Below are positions 22,141-33,614 of a DNA stretch of 64,000 nt, one piece after another. Origin of the DNA: Cryptomeria japonica (lineage: Eukaryota > Streptophyta > Pinopsida > Cupressales > Cupressaceae); contig NC_081415.1 in assembly GCF_030272615.1 (NCBI RefSeq), positions 373,779,009 through 373,843,008 of the forward strand, given 5' to 3'. Positions within the stretch are counted from its first letter, which is position 1; the number at the start of each line of letters is the position of its first letter. The notes under the pieces are model-generated. The model made no database searches. It worked only from the letters and a program-made list of their open reading frames with translations, and was not told the origin of the DNA. The position numbers and the translations under genes were made by a program.

Positions 22141-23628
22141 ATGGCCATGCCTGATAATAAGCCTCTACACTCTTATGTTTACCTTCAAACATCTTTGTTT
22201 GCGAACCATTCTTGTGTCTCTTTGAAGTCACATTTTAATAGTAGATGGGGTCAAATTGGTACAATCCATAGAACCCTTAGATATCTTCCCCATTTTAAAA
22301 TATTTTTGTTTCTTAATGATGAATGATTTAACTAAAACTTCAACATCTCCTCCAAAGTGGTAAAACAAAATCATAGGTCAGGTCGGGCTCCAAAAGTGGG
22401 TCTGACTAATTTTTTTTTTTGGTTTTCATTCAACTGACCCTTGAAATGCCTCAGGCACCTTGAACATGTCTCTGGAGTTGATCAACACAATTTTCTATCA
22501 TTAAAACTCAACTTGCAACTTTAAGGTGCTTGTGTCACATTTTCGCATTTAAACCCAAAGATGCATTTTATAAACTAGTCAGAACACCTTTTTGTACCTC
22601 GCCCACTGGAAGACATACTGTCAGATATACTAGCATTCACTCTGCAAAATAATTTCTCACGACGAATCCTGGGCGATGAGATATTAATTGTTGAAGTTGA
22701 TTAAATGGCTCCGTCAGCAAAGGAACCTAATAAAATCAATGTGCAGGGACCACAAAGTGCACACATTAAAAATATCAAATGGTCTCTGTGGATCCCCAAA
22801 TCTGGGGCATAGATACTCTAAAGTACAAGGGAGACCATGGAATGCTAAGTTTGACTGAGAAGATGATAGGGTACAAATGGTGAGCTCATGAAAATAGCCA
22901 CTTTAACAGGTGCAACAATGAAAGTGCAGAAAACTGAATAAAATTGCTCAAGAAACCATCTTGGAAAACTAATCAAAAGGATTGGTAGGAGCTTCAAACT
23001 AGAGACATAGCTTGTATTTAATACTAGAAATACCCTAGAATAAACATTCTGATATAAGACTCATCTGGGCATCTTTTACACATGTGCAAAGTGGTGCTCT
23101 GACTAGCTGTTAAAACAAGGACTTAACAAACAATACAAACTGCAGATGGTTTAAGCTTGCCAAACTGAGCAAATGGATTGATAGAGACTTGAAACTTGGC
23201 ATGTGGACTCACCTATATGCATACAAATCAATGCACTTTGAATTTCAACATGAAAATCTACTGGTCATAAAATGCAAAGCCTCAAAGTAGGCCACTTAAT
23301 AAAATCTAAATATGTGCATAGAACAACTTTCAGTCCACCCCTTGAAATGGGTACTTGACAAACTGATCCAAATTGAATTCTGAAAGTTGTAGAGCACTTC
23401 ATAGGCTAAATGAAAGGTTTAGGACACATTTCCCAAGCCTTACCTCTTGATAATCATCTAGCTCCATTTTACATGCCCTCAAAGTAGACCTCTTAGGTTG
23501 ATTCATAAGGTGGTCATTTGAAAGTGCAGATGCAAAATTTTGAAATAGGCCTCTCAAAATACTCAAATTTAATGAGTCCCAACAGGTCTTTCAACAAGAA
23601 ACTTCATTACCCCATAAGTCTGTACTTC
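22141..23628. other. No recognisable gene
   Basis: AT-rich, no ORF of note, one 12-T run near 22411. It holds the unplaced outer edge of the LTR of G and the 3' flank of gene I. I could not find LTR partners for gene I here. Confidence 0.5.
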
Positions 23629-26212
23629 TCACATCTGTGCAGCTTTTGACGTCCATTTAGCTTCCTCATTCTTCGAATTGATGATTTCAACTTCCAACTC
23701 CTTCATCACTTGCATCGCCCCATCATATACCCTGCTTAGAGTAACAAAGTACTTTGTACTAGACTTCTGAGTCTTTTCTAGCCACTCCATCACAGTTTCT
23801 GTGATCACCCTGCATTTTTGTATTTGCTCCAAAGTCTTCTGATTTGCAGGGGACGTAGGATCAAAAAACATTGGAATTTGTGATAAAGGTGAGGGTTCAG
23901 AGCATTGATTGCCTCAATATATTCTGCCATCCTTTGTAACATCTCTTTCATCTGATTCTTATCCTTTTTATCTTTCCAGGTCTTGGTTATGATCTTCTTT
24001 GTTGAAGCCTCAAGGTGAAGAACATCTGTGGCTCGAGGAGCAGTTCCAATATTTATGTTTTCAACAGTAAAGTCCCAAGCTGTAGAATTCTCTATCTTTT
24101 CATCTATTAATGGGCATGCAATCTCTGCAATCCAGTTCCCATTATCTGCATCAAAGTCAATTTTTGACATACTTTGGACTTCTTCGCTTTAGGAGTCTTT
24201 CCCAAGCATTTACTCACCATGTCTTCTACTAGAATTGAGGTTGGAACAATGTTTCTCTTCTTGCTGCTTAACATATTTTCTAACCATACTGGTCCTAAAG
24301 GAACTTGAGGCTTATCTGAATCAGTTCCAGTCTCCTTTCCATCCCTTACTACCATAGTAGTAACTTCATTTATGGCTTCCTATTCCTGTCGATTATTACC
24401 CTCATCAACCAACCCTTGTTGTTCTTTGATTGGATCAATTGAGGTGGTATCCATCTCAAGGTCAACCACCATAGTATCAATAGGTGAGGATTGTCTTTTG
24501 CCCCTTGTTCTAGAGTGAGTGACTCTGACAAAAGTTGTCTCCTCTTTGATTTGCACTGTCTTTGCTCTCTGTCCTCCTTTTCCTGGTTTCAGTGAACCTG
24601 CAACACAAGATGGGACAAGAGAATTAGATACCAAGACCTCCTTGGGTTAGGTTGAACCTTTCCTTGAGCTTCTGCTCAGTTTCTGCTTTCTAAGCCACTT
24701 CTCTATTCTTTGAATGACCAAGATTGTCCTAGTTTGAATCTGTTCTTCCTCATCTTTTTTCCAGTCAATCTCTGGTATTACTCCTGGCTGCCTATCATTG
24801 ACAAATTCAGGGTCAAGAAAATCATTTTCATCATCCACAATATTTGCAATGTTTATCTTCAGACCATAATCCTTAATTTGTTGCATTGTGAGTCTCAGGT
24901 GAGGTCTTTTTCGAACTTCATAATCATCCACACAATCCGCCCAAGTGTCTTCTAGATTAGGCATTTGTCAAAAATTCTCCCTGAATGTAAAGTGTGTCAT
25001 TGCAAATCCTTTAGTATGAACTTCAGTGCGGGGAAAATACAACTGATATTTAAACCTTTTGAACTCTAACTCCAAATTCAAAGCATCTGAGACACTATTA
25101 AAAATGTAATGTGTCAGTTCAATGGGAAAGAAAACCCCTATTTGGTGTTCTTCCCCATATTTCTTATCTATATGAGGGAGTTGCCTGCAAACTTCAATTA
25201 ACACTTGCCTATCAAAGACATATCTTGGCAATTTGTAGGGTTCTTCTTCAAAACCCCCAACCCTCAAATAAGTGAACCTGGAGAACTGAATATAAAAGCT
25301 ACCATATATATTTATAAACTACATAGCTTCCTCAGTTAATCTCTTATGAATATCTCCTTTCAACTCAAATACCAACTTGCCAAGGAAAATATTATGAACC
25401 TTGTAATAATTGTCAGTGACCCTGTGTTGCAGCAAATGAGGGTGATATTCATATATTATCATATCATTCTACCAAGTTTCATGATACAGACCTACCTATT
25501 GACGAGTGCAGGCTAAACAATATATAAGGTAAGAAGACATATGAAAATTTTTGTTCCCAAAACAACTTAAACCCTCATGCATTCTTTCTGCAATTAACTC
25601 TGCCCAATCTATGTATCTCCTTTCCCCAAAGATGACTTGAATAAAGAAATACATCCAATATTCCCAGCAAAAGGCTATCTGATTTCCCTGCATTCTATGT
25701 AATAAAATGACTATGTCCCTTACTTCTTGAATCAGATGCTCTTGGGTTAATGGGTTTGGCAATCTTGAACCCCACTTTTGAAATTTCAATAACCAATTTC
25801 TTGCAATGACACTCCTATAACATGACTTCTTCTCAGAGAAAAGTCCTTGTGACTTGCATACCATCCACTCCTCATATTGCTCCTTCTCTGGTATTTTCAT
25901 TACGACAAAAACAAGCTCCCAACTAATTTCAAGAAAAACTTTACCATCTGCGTTTCTTATACACCTCTCTACAGGATCATATCTGCTCATACATTCCAAA
26001 ACTAGTTCTGGACATTACACAACTATAGGAAATGCTGCAACTTCTACCAACCCACTATCTGAAATTTTCTGTTTCAAAGGGGAACTAGCAAAATTTCACA
26101 CTCTTTCATGGAATTCCTCTAAGTCTACTGATGGCAAAAAAGTATCTCCTATGTCAGGCAGGGAACTAACTAACCAAGACTTCTGGTCTATTTGAGGTAT
26201 TTTCGGTCTCAT
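23629..26212 (-). pseudogene. Gene I: pol-less retroelement-type ORF, globular domain plus coiled coil
   Basis: Start chosen at the ATG at 26212 (MRPKIPQIDQKSW), in frame with everything down to 24107, after which two frameshifts (near 24165 and 23870) continue the protein. Stops interrupt it near 26095, 25493, 24965, 24644 and 24377. The N-terminal domain contains IAFCWEYWMYFFIQVIFGER, IDWAELIAERMHEGL and HMSSYLIYCLA, then a motif VGGFEEEPYKLPRYV followed by EVCRQL that recurs in F and J. The middle is Lys/Asp-rich with RTRGKRQSSP. The tail (TLEQIQKCRVITETVMEWLE) is predicted helical. I do not know its function. The layout recalls plant mobile-domain or putative plant transposon proteins, but that is an impression, not a match. 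Confidence 0.7.
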
Positions 26213-26730
26213 TTTTGCTTTACAATCAGAGAATACACAATAGGAAGAATTGACTGAATCGATGAAAGTATCAAATAATACTTTCAATTTATGAAAACCA
26301 ACAAGAATAGAGGAAGAACTTGTGCTCACCTTTCATGCAAAATTGAGAATTCACAGAGTCAAGAATAAGAAATGCTGCCTGCGCTAATCTCCTACTTACC
26401 AAATTGGGCAAATAATGAAGGCAAGTAACTTATTTTAAATAAAACAGATCTTAGAGACTGGCCTAAAATATCGATCGCATGATTCGTCATGATTTGAAAA
26501 TTGAATACTCATCCGTGCCAAATTGTGCTGAAAAGATTAATTTCTGACAGTTTATTAATAACAAGTCTTTTCTCCTCCATATCCTTTACTTGAAATGATT
26601 TCTTGGAATGATTATTCCTGAGTATGAATTTTCATCACAATTCATTTTCTCGAGGTTCATCTTTTAAATCCAGAATATTCCTTATATGGCGACACTTGTT
26701 CACTTTATCTCCAAAGTCATCAATCCTCTA
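26213..26730. other. Upstream of gene I, no recognisable gene
   Basis: The frame of gene I stays open upstream to 26329 without an ATG. An AAAGGTGAGC donor-like string lies there on the coding strand. The rest is AT-rich noncoding. Confidence 0.45.
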
Positions 26731-27035
26731 ACTTTGAACCTTGAACCTTGAACCCTTGCAAAAAGAAGTTCAAAGGTTCAAGTTCAAAAAAACATTAGTG
26801 CAAAACACATGAACATGCCTAAGCTTACTCACTATAAAACGTGACTTACACAAGACTTACTTTAACATGTTGAACTTTGAACCTTGAACCACTCTAAAGG
26901 TTCTCGGTTCAAGTTCAATGAACTATGACCACCGATACCTTTTAACGCCTTACTTAAAATAAAGCGGCTATACTACATACCACACTTGAACTTGAACCGT
27001 GAACTCTTAGAATGGTTCAAGCGAGAGGTTCAGTT
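26731..27035. repeat. Cluster of three TTGAACC/GGTTCAA hairpins
   Basis: Hairpin 1: arms 26731-26755 and 26767-26790. Hairpin 2: 26874-26894 and 26900-26920. Hairpin 3: about 26981-27004 and 27008-27036. Left arms are built from CTTTGAACCTTGAACC, right arms from GGTTCAAGTTCAA. Stems are about 20 bp with loops of roughly 3-12 nt and spacing of about 110-140 bp. No terminal inverted repeats or target duplication were found around the cluster. Confidence 0.75.
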
Positions 27036-27345
27036 CAAGAAAAATTGCAATTGGGGAAAAATTTAAAGAACACGAAATAGACATAATGCAAGTGCAGACT
27101 AACACATGTCAAAATATTTGTGTTGTGTGTTGTGCTCTCAATTTTCTTATCTTTGTTATTACTTTTAGTTTATCATATATATGTTTTGTGATAAAGTATG
27201 TTAATTCGGTGAAGACTGATTCATCCCCCCCTCTCAATCTTCCTTCTTGGCTGCTGCTAATAGGAAACTCATGAAATTTTGTTTCTCCTAATCTATAAGA
27301 GACTTGGCAATAAGCATATTCTTTGGATTATCCTTTGTTATAGTG
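27036..27345. other. Junction region, possible LTR edge
   Basis: The plus strand has ATTCATCCCCCCCTCTCAAT near 27220-27240. Its complement resembles the GAGAGGGGAGGGATGAAT string near the start of the element C LTR, so an old LTR end in the opposite orientation may abut E here. No primer-binding site was seen. Confidence 0.35.
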
Positions 27346-27918
27346 TCAATCTCTTTGATGAGTAGAGGCGATTTCTCCTGATATGGGAACCATGGTAGGC
27401 AAGTCAAGTCCCTCATCCTCTAGCACCTGATTAAGCTTTTCACTAGAATACACATCCTTTATTTTTACTTTTTCCAAGTTCGAGGGCATTTCTGAGAGGT
27501 TTTCACCAAGGGACTTATGATCTTTCTTTTTATTCTCATTTTTGCGACTAAGGGAGTTGACTTGACTACCAGAGTATGCCTCCCTATTGAGTTGGATTCC
27601 ATTTACAGATGTGTGGTCCTCAAGGTCTTGCATGGTAAGTAATACCAAAAGGGCATTGCCATCAGCATATATGTCATGAAGAATAGGTGGTCCTCGTTGA
27701 TTCCAATCAATAAGATCAGGGTGAATGAGTTGAAGCTTAGATGAAGTGAAAGGGGTAATGGGGGCGATGCTGATGTTAATGTGGACATCATAAAATATAC
27801 CGTCAAGGTACTTGAAAGGCATTTCATGGAATTCCTCTTCATTAGAGTCTTCAATTTTAGTAGGAGGGTCTGTCGGAGCACCAATGATAGTGATGTTAGG
27901 TACAAGTGAGTAACCCAA
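27346..27918 (-). pseudogene. Post-protease linker of element E
   Basis: Acidic 190-codon open stretch (IIGAPTDPPTKIEDSNEEEF, then HPDLIDWNQRGPPIL). Its position after the protease fits the region between protease and reverse transcriptase in Tat elements. No domain recognised. Confidence 0.5.
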
Positions 27919-28467
27919 GCCCCTATTATTCTTGTAGGAGATTGGAGAGATGGATGCTTTTCTTCCTTATTCTTGTGGTCCAAGACCATGTCCTTTATAG
28001 CCCATCTTGTCTACTATAGAAGATGCCTTAGGATACATCTATTTGGGGATATCTATTGGTGCTTCATTTTCTTCCTGGTACAACCAAGAAGTGATATTAG
28101 TTTCCAAGATCTCTTCATCAAGTGGGACCACTGCTAAAAGGTGGTCTTCTTGCATTTCATGGTGGGTTTTTTTTGAACCTTTATTTCTTTAGGTTTACCA
28201 TATAACTTAGGAGAGGGTGGGAGTTGACCCACATAGAGAGCATTTTGAAGGGTGTACTCTCCACAACCATTGTCAATTTATCTTTACCTTGATCTTAGGT
28301 TGGGATGAAGCGGATGCGACATTTGATGGATCAGATGGAGGTGGTGCAGTGGGTGAATGGAGCAGACAATGATAGGGGTGCTTCCCTTCAAGGAGCTTGT
28401 AGTATTGGAAAGGCTGTGGATTAGTCAAAATGGTGATCTCTCTACCATTTTAAGGAAATTTGAGACA

Positions 28468-29295
28468 TTAATGGTAAGTGAATGGAATGACTTGAATGGA
28501 TTGAATCCATTGTTGGCTGAGGAAAGTGTTGTATGGGAGATCAAGGTCCAAGACTTGACATGTTGTTTCTACCATTGCAGGGCCCACTTGAAGAGGGAGT
28601 GTTATGGTGCCTTTTGAGACCCTTTTTGCATCATCATAGGCCTTTATTATGATCTTACCGTATGGATCAACAAGGTCTTTAGAGATTCCCAATTGTTTAA
28701 TCAATTTGTATGTATAGAGATTTAGGCTAGATCCACCATCTATAAGGACCCTCTTGATCTTATGTTTTTGGACAATAGCCTCAATATGGAGAGATTCGTT
28801 GTAAGATGGGGCATCTTTGGATGTGAAAATGAGGTGATTCTGCATAGCAAGGTTAATGATGAGGGCTTGGAATTGGGTTGCGTTAATGTTTTTTGGGACA
28901 TGGGATTCCAAAAGGGCTTGGTCAAGGATCTCTTTGTGAATTGGTGAAGTCTTGAGGAGTTCTAAGATGGAAATTTGTGTAGGTGCCTTATTAAGATGAT
29001 CAAGGCTATGATAGTGATGGGTGGATGACATAGGGGCTTGTAGAGAAGGCGGAGGATCTCCATACATAGTTACTCTTCCTCTTTGGGTAGTGACATTGTA
29101 GTCATTCTTGGAATATGAAGTGGAAGGTGAAGCACCTTGAATGACTATCCTTGCTTGGGAGGGTCGGCTTGATGATTGAGAGGGAGGGACACCTTGAATG
29201 GTAACCCTGGGTCTATGAGAAGTAGGGGGAGGATCAACACCTTGTATTATGATGGTGTTGACATGGGTACCAATAGGTTCTATGTGGCTTACCAA
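28468..29295 (-). pseudogene. Retropepsin region of element E
   Basis: The N-terminal half is repetitive and Pro/Ser-rich with four copies of a (T/V)IQG-like motif followed by PP or SP. The C-terminal half is a retropepsin: VLIDGGSSLNLYTYKLIKQL, then GTITLPLQVGPAM and YNTFLSQQWI. The DGG triad replaces the usual DSG/DTG but is common in this plant group. Open over 275 codons. Confidence 0.8.
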
Positions 29296-30179
29296 GGAGT
29301 CAAAGCCAGAAATGTAGTTGGTGTAATCATAGTGAACTTCATGAGATGATGAGGCTTTGTCTTTACCATTATTAAGAAAAGGGTCCTAGTACATCTTAAG
29401 TTTGTCATTCGAATTACCAGGCTTAGCAATTTCAACCTCAATGTTACCCTTGTCGATTCGGTTTTGGATGTAGCTCTTGAGTTTCATATACTTGAGTGTA
29501 TCATGACCATTAACACGATGGTAGTCACAATATTCATTCTCATTATACCACTAGGGCTTGGGTTGATTTGTATTGAAAGGGTGAGTCATTGGAAACACAA
29601 CATTGCTAGCCTTGATAAGATTATAGAAAATGACCTCAATGGGTTTAGCGAGCAGAGTGTACTCATGGTGGGGTTGATTGTTGGAATGAGGAGGTCGACC
29701 TTGGACGAAGACATTGTTGTGAGGTTGGGATTGATTGCAAGGGTTAGGTTGAGTGCTGAGTAGATTGTCAGTGGTGGTGGGTTTAGAAGGGACAGTCATG
29801 GTCTAGACATGCTTGGCATCAATGACTCCATCATTGACGACGTTCTTGTTTTTAGACCAATACTTAAGTTTGTCATTATATGAGGAGGAACCTTGGTTAT
29901 ATTTTTGATAATGTTTTAAGGTTCCTTCCTCTAGGAGGACACACTCTAAGGCTAGACATTTCTTAGTGTTTTGTTCAAAAGTATCCAAGCATTGACATGT
30001 CAACAGTTTGGATAGTTTTGGTACCAGGTTATGTTGGAATAAGTCAATTTGGTATGAATTTTATATGTCCCAACGAAACTTCTTGATAAGATGTTGCCAT
30101 CTTTTGAAGGAATTTGGTGAAGGTTTATATAGGACTTTGCTTTGTATTGCATAAGTTCATCATAGAAGCATCATTCTCA
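29296..30179 (-). pseudogene. C-terminal gag region of element E, decayed
   Basis: Short open pieces (29551-29799, 29803-30003) separated by stops and frameshifts join the gag domain to the protease. ECVLLEEGTLKHYQKYNQGS looks like gag tail sequence. No intact zinc knuckle was seen. Confidence 0.5.
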
Positions 30180-31117
30180 ATGTTGGAAGCGTAGTGGGAC
30201 ATAAAATTTTCTGCTAGGTTTGGGAAGGACTTGATGGAGCCGTGGGGTAGAGTGGAGAACCAAGAGAGGGAATCCCCACTGAGACTTTTAAGGAAAAGTA
30301 TTCTAAGGTAGACATCATTATAAGAGACCTCCTGACAAAGGACGAATAATTCATGGACATGGTCTCTAGGGTCACCCTTACCTTTATACTTCTAAAACTT
30401 TAGTATTTTAAAACCAAGGGGATAAGGTGTGACTAAAATGGAAGGCTCATATGGACAAGGACACATTTATTTGAATGTATAAGTTCTCTTATTAGTCCCA
30501 TCCCTTAAATTCTTGATAAGGTCCTTCATGTCCTAAATTTCTTTCAAAATGTTAGGTTGTTGATTGTGGACATTAGGGACATAGTGACCCATGTTATGCC
30601 CTAGGATTTGGTTGGACATGGATGGGATACCACCACCACCACCAATATATTGGTAAGAGGAAACATAGGGTTGTGAAGTGTTTTGAGGGTGCGACCCACA
30701 AATGGTGTTAGCGGGAGGTAGACTAGTGTTGATGTAGTTGGCCAAGTTGTGAAGGGGTATGGATGACCTTGGAGGATTATAAATTTTTGGAGGGATGGAA
30801 ATTAGAAGTAAAGTGGTCGCATGTGCAGAATTAGTAGGTGGTGGGTGGTGAAGAGGACCAAGAATGAATTTGTCTATGATTTTCACCTTTTGTTGTTTTA
30901 TCAAAATTTGGGGGCAATTGTGCCCCTTGGGTGATGAGTTGACCACAAGATTATTGGGTTTGTATTTGAAAAATCTTTCCATCATTTCTTGATTGTAAGG
31001 GTTATCTATGAAGGATTGTACACGTGATGAAAGATTAGGTTGATCAATGTGTTGTTCTTCTTCTTGTTGCATCTCATTGGTTTCAATGGCTATCTTTGTT
31101 TTTTGTGAGCAAGTCAA
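30180..31117 (-). pseudogene. gag of element E
   Basis: A Pro/Asn-rich N-terminal part (30533-31117; first ATG near 31071, the open frame begins at a TTG) is followed, after stops, by a retrotransposon-gag domain at about 30200-30440: KYKGKGDPRDHVHELFVLCQ, LRILFLKSLSGDSLSWFSTL and SFPNLAENFMSHY. It would form the particle shell. Confidence 0.78.
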
Positions 31118-32041
31118 GATGATACACGGGTAACCTTAAAGTTGAAAATAATGAAAGAGGACTTTGGAAATGATTTTTATTTGATGATGAAAGGACTTAG
31201 CAAGATTTGGATTTGATTTCAGATGGATGGGATTGAAATTTATTTGGATGGTCCTTGCATTAGGACAAGATTGATTTGATTAAGATGACACCTCAGCCCT
31301 TGGATTAGGACTTAGATGGGGATTGATGATGTTGACCACAAAGCAAGGTGGCAACCCAACTAGGAAAAATTTAGACATTTGGATTAAGGTACAATTGATC
31401 AAACCTTCTTCTACTTAGGATAGACTTATGTTCCTAAGCTAAATAGGGCAAAAGGATTAGGGTTTTGATCAACCCAAGTGACCAAGCAAAGGTACTTTGG
31501 GGATATTATTTACCAAGCACAAAATCCAATTGAGAGTTGATTAAAGATAAAGTTATAAATCAAAATCTCACAAAGTATTGACCTTAGGATGAGGTTGATT
31601 GATTGATTGGATGTTTCAATTGATTAAGGTTGGTGATTGATTGTGCTAAGTCCTTAGAAAAGATGGCAATGATTATGGAATAAAAAGGGATTGATTGGAA
31701 AATAAATGTGAGGAAAGCAAAGGTTACCTTAGATGGACAAGTGAATAAGTTATTTTGGGATAGGGGAAGTTGGAGAAAGGGATGCGACCACTTTGATTAA
31801 GACTTTGAGATAAACTCGATCTTTGATGGAAAGCACAAATTCTCAAGAATTTATCATTAAAATCTTTGTTGTGACCATGGAGGTAATCGTGGAAATGGTG
31901 CAAAAAGGTTCTATGTTTCAACAAGAGCTTGTAATTGATGTATAAAAAATTGTGACACTTGAGAATTTGTTTGTAGCTAGGCTTCTTCTTCTTGAGTTGG
32001 CGATAGATGGACTTTTTGGGATTTTTAAGGAACTTGGTTTT
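31118..32041 (-). other. 5' flank of element E
   Basis: GA/TG-rich noncoding sequence with many TTGATT and GATTGG words. An open stretch 31724-32053 runs into the LTR of C and has no recognisable content. No primer-binding site was found. Confidence 0.45.
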
Positions 32042-33221
32042 TGTTAGGCCCAATATAGAAAGCTAATGTACTGAGAGGGGAGGGATGAATCGGTACTCCA
32101 AAAATTTTCTCGTGTAATAACCTTACTGTTATGCATAAACAAAATAGTGCAGTAACATAAAATAAAACTATAATCAACAGATAACAATCATACATGATTC
32201 ACTCCATAACACATATATTTTGGTCACATAGAAACTCTTGGTTAGAGAGAAAAATTGCAGTGGGGATGGCACCCACAACTTCACTACTGCAATAACAAAG
32301 AATGCTCGGTTAGAGCTACATTTAGCTATTTCTGATAGCTTACCCTGTTAGGAGTATTAAGATCAGTTAGATCTACCTTACTAAAGGATTTTTACAACAC
32401 TATATAAGTGTAGCACCTGGTTAAAGGATTTACAATTTATAGACTTGGTTAGAGCCTTTTACCCTTTAAAGGTTTCTCTTACAACTTCAAAATATTACAA
32501 TATAATCATTACAAATATCTGTAACTTTACATCTGAAATGCTAAAGCAGATTCTATATGCTCTGAATAAGATTACCTATCTTGTAGCATACCTCAGTAAC
32601 CCATAATGAAACTCAGTAAACCCTTCTGTTTACTCTGTTCTTTGACCGTTCACTGATAACCTTCTTGGTGACCTCTTTGTGTCTTTGTAACAGTCTTCCT
32701 TCATGCATATACACTGCTATCTCATTGCATCTCTTATCACATCATATCATGTCATATATCTAACCCTAGAATCATGCTGTATATATAGATCTCTTACAAC
32801 GGTGATCTAATTCATTGCTTCAATCTTACAAAAAGATTCTTCGAATGAATAACTAAACAAAATATCTCATAGGTTAGATTGGCCTTGTAATCATACACAA
32901 TCTCATAGTGCAATTTCCAATGCAAAAATGTTTAGATGTGCCTCGATCTTGTAACACGTTTTCATGTGCATGTCTAGGTTCAATGTATCTAGTAAAACAT
33001 TTCACTCGGTGAGTTAACTTTACCACTCGGTAGCCATGAACCTTTACTCGGTAAACAGCTTGGTGAATACTGTGTTCTGTGACTGCTTTCTTTAGTAACC
33101 AACTAGACTGTTCATACCGACTTCTCTGTGTGTACCGACTGCATGATTCGGTAATACTAACTGGCTAGAATATAGTATGACTTTGGATATGAAACTAATG
33201 GCAATTTGATAAGTAGTAACA
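32042..33221 (-). repeat. 3' LTR of element C
   Basis: 1180 bp, direct repeat of 38930-40062. Contains TATATATAG at 32780-32788 (CTATATATA on the coding strand) as likely TATA box and several TCGGTA words. Confidence 0.93.
32780..32788 (-). promoter_or_regulatory. TATA box in 3' LTR of C
   Basis: CTATATATA on the coding strand, about 435 bp from the LTR start; the same element is at 39669-39677 in the 5' LTR. Confidence 0.5.
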
Positions 33222-33234
33222 ATCTCCCCTTTTG
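33222..33234 (-). other. Polypurine tract of element C
   Basis: The coding strand reads CAAAAGGGGAGAT immediately before the LTR start TGTTACTAC. Confidence 0.85.
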
Positions 33235-33614
33235 ACATTAGTTGAGATGTTTGACAAAAACTACTTACAAAGTCGTAACTCAAAAACTATATACTTGACA
33301 AAATGACTATACTTGACAATATGTACAATAGTCAATAGTATATGCATATATACTCCCCTTATCATTATCCTGTACATAACTCTGAATTTTGCATGTTCGG
33401 TTTTGTTCTGTACTTGTGTGCTCTAAATGCTCTGTATATTCTGCTCGGTATAGTCCCCTTGTATACAATACTCAAAATTTTGTTATCAAAACTGTACTAC
33501 TCTCCAAGTGTAGAATTACTCCCCCTTTGCTGGGCTTTCCTCTGTGTAGTAACATAATATTACTCCCCCTTTTTGACAAACATGAAAAACTTAATTTGCA
33601 TCCAGAGGTGGTAA
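33235..33614 (-). other. 3' untranslated region of element C
   Basis: Sequence between the ORF2 stop and the purine tract. It has several ACTCCCC runs on the plus strand and no coding content; the open stretches there on the plus strand are incidental. Confidence 0.6.

Larger units (their letters stand above)
27346..32041 (-). mobile_element. Element E: gypsy gag-protease remnant
   Basis: The minus strand reads a gag region, a protease and the start of the following linker, then ends near 27340 with no reverse transcriptase. Element C is inserted into its 5' flank at 32041/40063. Protease style is Tat/Athila-like. LTRs were not identified. Confidence 0.75.

Noticed and set aside
22400-22440. 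T run as a possible LINE or SINE tail
   Set aside because: No ATCGAGC-like stem or target duplication next to it, unlike 55054.
26320-26345. Intron donor (AAAGGTGAGC) at the 5' end of gene I
   Set aside because: A single donor-like string without an identifiable acceptor or upstream exon; the in-frame ATG at 26212 explains the start more simply.
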